In this document: piece by piece, positions 41,172 to 45,805 of the stretch | How positions within the stretch are numbered: position 1 is the first letter of the stretch | Layout: every line of letters starts with the position of its first letter | Origin: Darwinimomas sp963643215 | Lineage (GTDB): Bacteria > Bacillota > Clostridia > Lachnospirales > Lachnospiraceae | Assembly: GCA_963643215.1 (NCBI GenBank) | Contig: CAVIJY010000009.1 | Location: 1-45,805, forward strand | Length of the DNA: 45,805 nucleotides | Direction of reading: 5' to 3' | The notes under the pieces: model-generated | Told to the model about the DNA's origin: nothing | Seen by the model: the letters and a program-made list of their open reading frames with translations, nothing else | Database searches by the model: none | Made by a program: the position numbers and the translations under genes

Positions 41172-43826
41172 TTATGCGCCGGGACCTCCGGAGATTCCCT
41201 CCTTAACTGATTCGCCCGTCTGCGGCTGTGTGCTGCCCGTCACTCCCGGGCCTCCTCCGACGCCCTCTACCGGAGCTGCTGTTGTCGCCGGCTGTGTCGC
41301 TGCCGGCTGTGTTGTCACAGGCTGCGCGGAAGGTGCCACTGTCTGCGGCACTCCCGTCTGAGGAACAGGAGCCACTGTCTGCGGCTGAGCCGCACTTGTC
41401 ACAGGCTTTGTCGCGGTAGGCTTTGTGGCTGCGGCAGTGGTCTGAGTCTGCGGCTTCGTCTGTGTCTGCAAAGGCTCATCCGGATCCACATATGTATTTG
41501 CTCCGCTGGAGCCTTCCAGCTTATAGCAAAGCACCGGGCAGCCCTTCTCTATCTCGTTGTAAAGCTTTTTTGCAGCGGCGTACGGCATATTTATGCACCC
41601 GTGAGAGCCGTTGGTCTTATATATATTGCCTCCGAATGATGACCTCCATGACGCATCATGCATGCCTATTCCGCCGTTGAACGGCATCCAGAAGTTTACA
41701 TGCGACTCATATTCGTAGCTCCCGTCCGCACGCCTCTGTCCGCGCAGTATCCGATCCGTCTGCTTGTATGTCAGCGTATAGACTCCTACTGGAGTTACAC
41801 GCTTTGAGTTGGACGCCAGTCCGGATACGAAGTCCGAATCCACCACCAGCTCTCCGTTTTTGTAATAATACAGATGCTGAGCCGTCAGATTTATCTCCAC
41901 ATATGTATCGCCATAGTCATGCTCTCCGTGCGAGGCTGCCGTCTTTGAGTATATCGGCTCTCTCTCAAGCGACTGAGCCGCGGTTATGTCCGCCTTTATC
42001 TGCTCGACCTCCTCCGACTGATTCACCTGCCATCCGTAAGAGCCTCCCGTCACGCTGACCGTCGGTCCCCATGATGTCTCAAGCTCCTTGGGAAGGTACA
42101 ATGTATCATATTGAGCCGCCACCTCATCTGTCACAAACTTTCTGATCAGCTCATCATCAAATGTCAGCGTTCCGTCGCTTCCCACAGTCAGCCATTCATC
42201 TATCTGATCGCCCGTGATCTCCAGATCCGAATAAAGATAGGTGATGGTGATGGTCATGTATTTATTCAGCTTTGTGACCCTTGAGATCAGCATGCTGTCG
42301 TCAGAGCGGCGCTTCGGCTGTTTATAAAGCTCCGGGGTATCGGAGAGATTCACTGACTCGTCCATGGTCAGCATCGCGTTCCTGATGATATGCACGGCCT
42401 GATCCTTGTCTGTCAGAACATTGCCCTCTATCTCGGGAATGACCTCATAGCCCTTTGTCTTGATATATTCACTTACATAGGCATCCTCAGGCTGTATCGC
42501 CGTCTCATCATCAAAGCATGAAAGCTCCGACACCGCTCTCGCAAACCTTTCCTCGTCGAGCTGCGTCATCGTCGATACCTTATAGTCAGTCTGCGTGAAA
42601 TATCCCTCTATCCACCTGAACGGGTTCTGGTAGCTCAATATGGTCTCAGGGATATCCCCCGTCACATATTCCAGTCCGACCGCAGCGGCATCCAGCCATT
42701 CATCCTCACGGCTCCGGGCCTTTATACGCAGGGAATAGTCATATGTCTGCGTTCTTATGATATCCTTTATCTCCTGCGGAGTTTTACCCTGTGCATTGAT
42801 TCCGTTTATATATGTGCCGGGCAGATATGTTGTCTTGTATCCGTTCACGCGGAAGAGATAATATATCGTGCCCGCCGCCAGAAGCATCAGCGCGATGATA
42901 CCCATGATCCTGAGTCTTCGTCTTCGGCTCTCGGGATCGGATACCGGTCTGTAGCTCTCATCCTTATCCTCTTTGTCCTGCATCCCGGCTCTGCGCGATC
43001 TTCCGATCTCCTTTCGCTCAACCGAGGCTCCTACGCTGGCGGCCTTCCTTGCAGGTGATTTGCCCGGGATGTCCTGTCTGTCTGATTTATCTGCTTTCCC
43101 GGAATCTGCTGCGTCGGTTTTTTCTGATCCATCCGGCTTTTCTGATACATCCGGTTCGTCTGGATTCTCAGACTTTTCCGACATGTTCGGCTCGTCTGGA
43201 TTCTCAGACTTTTCCGACATGTTCGGTTCGACTGCATTCTCAGATTTCCCCGACATATCCAATCCAACTGCATTCTCAGATTTTTCCGATTCCTCCGATA
43301 TCTCTTTTTCTTCGGATTGCTCTTCCTTCCCGGTTACATCCTCTTCTCCGAAGTTCTCAGATTCCTGCTCGGGCTCCCCGGCTGCATCGCTTTCTGCCTC
43401 TGTGCATTCCGGTGCCGTACATGATTCGCCTTCTCCGTCCCCTTTGTCCGGCTCGCGAATCTCACCGGCATTTACTTCACTCTCGGCATCGTCTTCGTTA
43501 CTTGCGGCAGCTTTTCCGGCTCCTGCGGCGATGCTTTCCGTATCTCCGGAAGCATCCTCGGTCTCCGCATTCTCCGGCCTTATCCGATCCGTCAGCGGAG
43601 CCTTGAGAACCTCGGCTATGTTTTTTGCAAGCCTTACATTAGCCTGCATGGGCGCAGCACGAAGAACCCCCGCCGTGCGGGGGCCTTTTTCTGTCGGGCT
43701 CTCCTTATCCTCGCCAAGCACCTTTCGAACTTCCTCTTCAAGATGCTGGCTGATATCCTCGATATCCCTATTCAAGCTGTCGTCATTATCATTTTCTCTC
43801 ATATGATTCGTATACGCATCCGTCAC
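41172..43826 (-). CDS. Membrane-anchored L,D-transpeptidase (YkuD domain) with repeats and low-complexity tail
   Basis: Up to 884 residues; start is either a GTG at 43826 overlapping the recG stop or the ATG at 43802, neither with a clear ribosome binding site. About 290 N-terminal residues are acidic, Ser/Glu/Lys-rich and cytoplasmic, with four 12-residue repeats. One membrane helix lies near 300-325, then a PG_binding_4-like extracellular domain, and the YkuD catalytic domain with HDASW and SHGCIN (Cys near 744). A Thr/Pro/Gln-rich tail of about 110 residues ends the protein. It would form 3-3 crosslinks in peptidoglycan or attach proteins to it. Confidence 0.92.
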   Translation of the reverse strand: MTDAYTNHMRENDNDDSLNRDIEDISQHLEEEVRKVLGEDKESPTEKGPRTAGVLRAAPMQANVRLAKNIAEVLKAPLTDRIRPENAETEDASGDTESIAAGAGKAAASNEDDAESEVNAGEIREPDKGDGEGESCTAPECTEAESDAAGEPEQESENFGEEDVTGKEEQSEEKEISEESEKSENAVGLDMSGKSENAVEPNMSEKSENPDEPNMSEKSENPDEPDVSEKPDGSEKTDAADSGKADKSDRQDIPGKSPARKAASVGASVERKEIGRSRRAGMQDKEDKDESYRPVSDPESRRRRLRIMGIIALMLLAAGTIYYLFRVNGYKTTYLPGTYINGINAQGKTPQEIKDIIRTQTYDYSLRIKARSREDEWLDAAAVGLEYVTGDIPETILSYQNPFRWIEGYFTQTDYKVSTMTQLDEERFARAVSELSCFDDETAIQPEDAYVSEYIKTKGYEVIPEIEGNVLTDKDQAVHIIRNAMLTMDESVNLSDTPELYKQPKRRSDDSMLISRVTKLNKYMTITITYLYSDLEITGDQIDEWLTVGSDGTLTFDDELIRKFVTDEVAAQYDTLYLPKELETSWGPTVSVTGGSYGWQVNQSEEVEQIKADITAAQSLEREPIYSKTAASHGEHDYGDTYVEINLTAQHLYYYKNGELVVDSDFVSGLASNSKRVTPVGVYTLTYKQTDRILRGQRRADGSYEYESHVNFWMPFNGGIGMHDASWRSSFGGNIYKTNGSHGCINMPYAAAKKLYNEIEKGCPVLCYKLEGSSGANTYVDPDEPLQTQTKPQTQTTAAATKPTATKPVTSAAQPQTVAPVPQTGVPQTVAPSAQPVTTQPAATQPATTAAPVEGVGGGPGVTGSTQPQTGESVKEGISGGPGA
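43144..43287 (-). repeat. Four 36-bp tandem repeats inside the L,D-transpeptidase gene
   Basis: Units begin at 43144, 43180, 43216 and 43252. Each encodes 12 residues of the type MSEKSENPDEPN. Length in multiples of 3 keeps the frame, so repeat number can vary without breaking the protein. The repeats are in the cytoplasmic N-terminal part. Confidence 0.9.
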
Positions 43827-45805
43827 AGATTCAATCTGTCCATGACAACGGCCTTGTATCTGTCCATCTCTGCTCTCATCGCAACAGCCTCGTCCTCATC
43901 CGGACGAAACCCGTCGCTTCTGACATAATCGCATGCCTCGGAGGCGGCCTGCAGCATATCGGCGTCTGCATATATATCAGCTACGGCAAAATGCATCTGC
44001 CCGCTCTGTGATTCTCCAAGAAGCTCTCCCGGCCCGCGCAGCTTAAGATCCTCTCCGGCTATATAAAAGCCATCGTTTGATCCTGCGATGACCGAAAGTC
44101 TTTTTTTTGCATTTTCCCCTGAGGAGGTTCTCACAAATATGCAGTATGACTGGGCGTCGCCGCGTCCGACCCGTCCGCGCAGCTGATGAAGCGCCGCCAG
44201 TCCGAAGCGCTCCGCATTCTCGATCATCATAACCGTCGCGTTGGGGATATCCACGCCTACCTCTATGACCGTCGTGGATACAAGCACATCCGTTTCTCCG
44301 GCTGCCATGGAGGCCATGATTCTGTCCTTTTCCGTCTGCTTCATGCGTCCGTTAAGGCATTGTATCATAATATTATCCGGAAAAACAGACTTCAGCCTCT
44401 TCGCATAATCGGCAACATTTTCCGCATCCATGACCTCACTTTCCTCGATCATGGGGCATATCACATAGGCCTGATGCCCGGCCTGTATCTCATTGAGGAT
44501 GGTTCGATAGGCCTTGCCTCTGTCCCTGGGTGTGATGACCGCATTTTTTACAGGAAGTCTGCCTGCCGGCTTTGTATCTATGACGGATATATCCAGATCT
44601 CCGTAGAGTATCACGGCCAGCGTGCGCGGTATCGGTGTTGCGCTCATGACCATGATGTGCGGGTTTAGTGATTTGCCGGCCAAACTTCTTCTCTGGTTTA
44701 CTCCGAACCGGTGCTGCTCATCCGTGATGACGAGCGCGAGCCTGTCATACTCCAGTCCGGCCTGTATCAGAGCATGTGTTCCGATAATCATATCGGCTTC
44801 ATGATTCAATATCTTCTCATAAGCCGCTCTTTTCTGTGCGGCAGTCATGGAGCCGGTTATGAGTACCACAGCCGGTCTGTGCTTTGCCTGTGAAAACAGA
44901 GTTTCTACCTTCTCATAGTGCTGTACGGCAAGCACCTCTGTGGGCACCATAAGCGCGGACTGGAAGCCGTTCCTGAAGCACAGGTACATCGCGGCAAGCG
45001 CTACCGCCGTCTTTCCGGAGCCGACATCCCCCTGAATCAGCCGATTCATGCTCTTGCCTGAGCACATATCCCTGCAGACATCATCTATCGCGCGCTTCTG
45101 AGCATCCGTAAGCTCATAGGGCAGCAGCTCCCTGTATTCCTCACGGATACCCTCCGTCTTCAGGACAAACTGCGATACCAGCCCGTCCTCATTTTCCTTT
45201 ATTCTCCGGATGTTATAGATAAATTTGAAAAATTCCTCAAAGGCTATCCGCCTTCTTGCCCGCCGCGCATCATCCTCGGATACCGGAAAATGCATCATCC
45301 TGACTGCCTTTTCATATTCCCAGAGATCATATCGGTCTCTGATATCCACCGGCATCCAGTCTTCGGCGGCTGTATGTTCCTCAAAGGCCCTTTGTACGGC
45401 CTTTTCCACGGTCTTCTGCGTCAGTCCCTTTGTAAGCGGATATACCGGTCTGAGTCTGCCTTCAAGCTTTGCATATTCCTCACATGTATATACAAGCGGA
45501 TGCTCCATGACCAGAGAGCCGTTTTTCCTTCTGCTTACCTTTCCGCAAAAAACATACTCGCGATCCGTATGAAGTCTGCCTGCAATGAACGGGGAATTGT
45601 ACCAGACAGCGTTTATGCTGCCTGAAGTATCCTCCAGCCTTGCATTGGTCAGCTTGAGCTTTCCTGCACGGATAGTCCTCGGAGCAGAAAAAAGCCCTGC
45701 TCTGACAGCACATGCCTCACCCTCTCTGACCTGCTCTACTGAAACCGCCGCAACATAAGGAATAAACCTCACCGGGTAATACCTGATGAGGTCCTCCACT
45801 GTTCG
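43823..45805 (-). CDS. recG: ATP-dependent DNA helicase RecG (5' end cut by the window)
   Basis: About 660 residues visible; the full protein is near 680, so roughly the first 20-30 residues lie beyond the right edge. The wedge OB domain (about 1-150 of the visible part) precedes helicase motif I GDVGSGKT, motif II DEQH, motif III SATPIPRT, and motif VI HQLRGRVGRG. The TRG-type C-terminal segment has GEDLKLRGPGE. RecG unwinds branched DNA at stalled forks. It is the first visible gene of the housekeeping operon. Confidence 0.96.
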   Translation of the reverse strand, partial: RTVEDLIRYYPVRFIPYVAAVSVEQVREGEACAVRAGLFSAPRTIRAGKLKLTNARLEDTSGSINAVWYNSPFIAGRLHTDREYVFCGKVSRRKNGSLVMEHPLVYTCEEYAKLEGRLRPVYPLTKGLTQKTVEKAVQRAFEEHTAAEDWMPVDIRDRYDLWEYEKAVRMMHFPVSEDDARRARRRIAFEEFFKFIYNIRRIKENEDGLVSQFVLKTEGIREEYRELLPYELTDAQKRAIDDVCRDMCSGKSMNRLIQGDVGSGKTAVALAAMYLCFRNGFQSALMVPTEVLAVQHYEKVETLFSQAKHRPAVVLITGSMTAAQKRAAYEKILNHEADMIIGTHALIQAGLEYDRLALVITDEQHRFGVNQRRSLAGKSLNPHIMVMSATPIPRTLAVILYGDLDISVIDTKPAGRLPVKNAVITPRDRGKAYRTILNEIQAGHQAYVICPMIEESEVMDAENVADYAKRLKSVFPDNIMIQCLNGRMKQTEKDRIMASMAAGETDVLVSTTVIEVGVDIPNATVMMIENAERFGLAALHQLRGRVGRGDAQSYCIFVRTSSGENAKKRLSVIAGSNDGFYIAGEDLKLRGPGELLGESQSGQMHFAVADIYADADMLQAASEACDYVRSDGFRPDEDEAVAMRAEMDRYKAVVMDRLNL

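Noticed and set aside
43049..43806. Long open frames on the plus strand opposite the transpeptidase repeats
   Set aside because: They arise from the biased codon use of the acidic repeats on the other strand; the transpeptidase is supported by clear domains.

Overview
Organism. The window reads as the chromosome of an anaerobic Bacillota member of class Clostridia, most likely Lachnospiraceae-like. This rests on gene content and order: feoA-feoA-feoB, two AGCS amino-acid symporters (one behind a glycine riboswitch), AGGAGG-type ribosome binding sites, and a block of recG, L,D-transpeptidase, rsmD, coaD, a coiled-coil protein, an NOL1/NOP2-type methyltransferase, an RluA-type synthase, recU and a radical SAM pair. 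The family is an inference from style; no rRNA, tRNA or CRISPR array was seen. Layout, left part. Positions 1-7.5 kb hold an AGCS symporter (+), a ferrous-iron operon (-; feoA, feoA, feoB, a Cys-rich small membrane protein, an HMA metal-binding protein) whose promoter carries three TTAG-N6-CTAA-type operators, and a second AGCS symporter (+) behind a glycine riboswitch. From 7.8 to 10 kb a metallo-beta-lactamase-fold protein and an ion-transporter-superfamily permease (+) converge on a six-gene tricarboxylate operon (-): isocitrate-dehydrogenase-like, aconitase-family hydratase, citD, citE, citF, lysR. That operon has a recognisable promoter, a structured leader and an internal terminator, and a second lysR diverges from it. 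Middle part. coaX and a DUF4143-type ATPase follow. Then comes a long operon (-, about 31.6 to 21.4 kb): KDPG aldolase, KDG-kinase-like PfkB protein, CtBP-like 2-hydroxyacid dehydrogenase, MBL-fold hydrolase, a complete dipeptide-type ABC importer (lipoprotein, two permeases, two ATPases) and a free-standing class II glutamine amidotransferase domain. Divergent from it are an IclR regulator and an AbgA-like M20 amidohydrolase (+). Together these look like uptake of an unknown substrate with an amide bond and a sugar-acid part, ending in the lower Entner-Doudoroff reactions; the substrate is not established. Right part. From 34.1 kb to the right edge lies a tightly overlapping housekeeping operon (-) for RNA modification, CoA synthesis, recombination and cell wall; recG is cut by the window edge. 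Mobile signal. A dispersed repeat occurs four times (window start, 17.8, 21.2 and 31.8 kb). The complete long copy is 182 bp and two short copies are 62 bp. The three copies with visible left ends follow TTAC, and they end in a perfect 20-bp palindrome. They look like non-autonomous relatives of IS200/IS605 elements; no transposase lies in the window.
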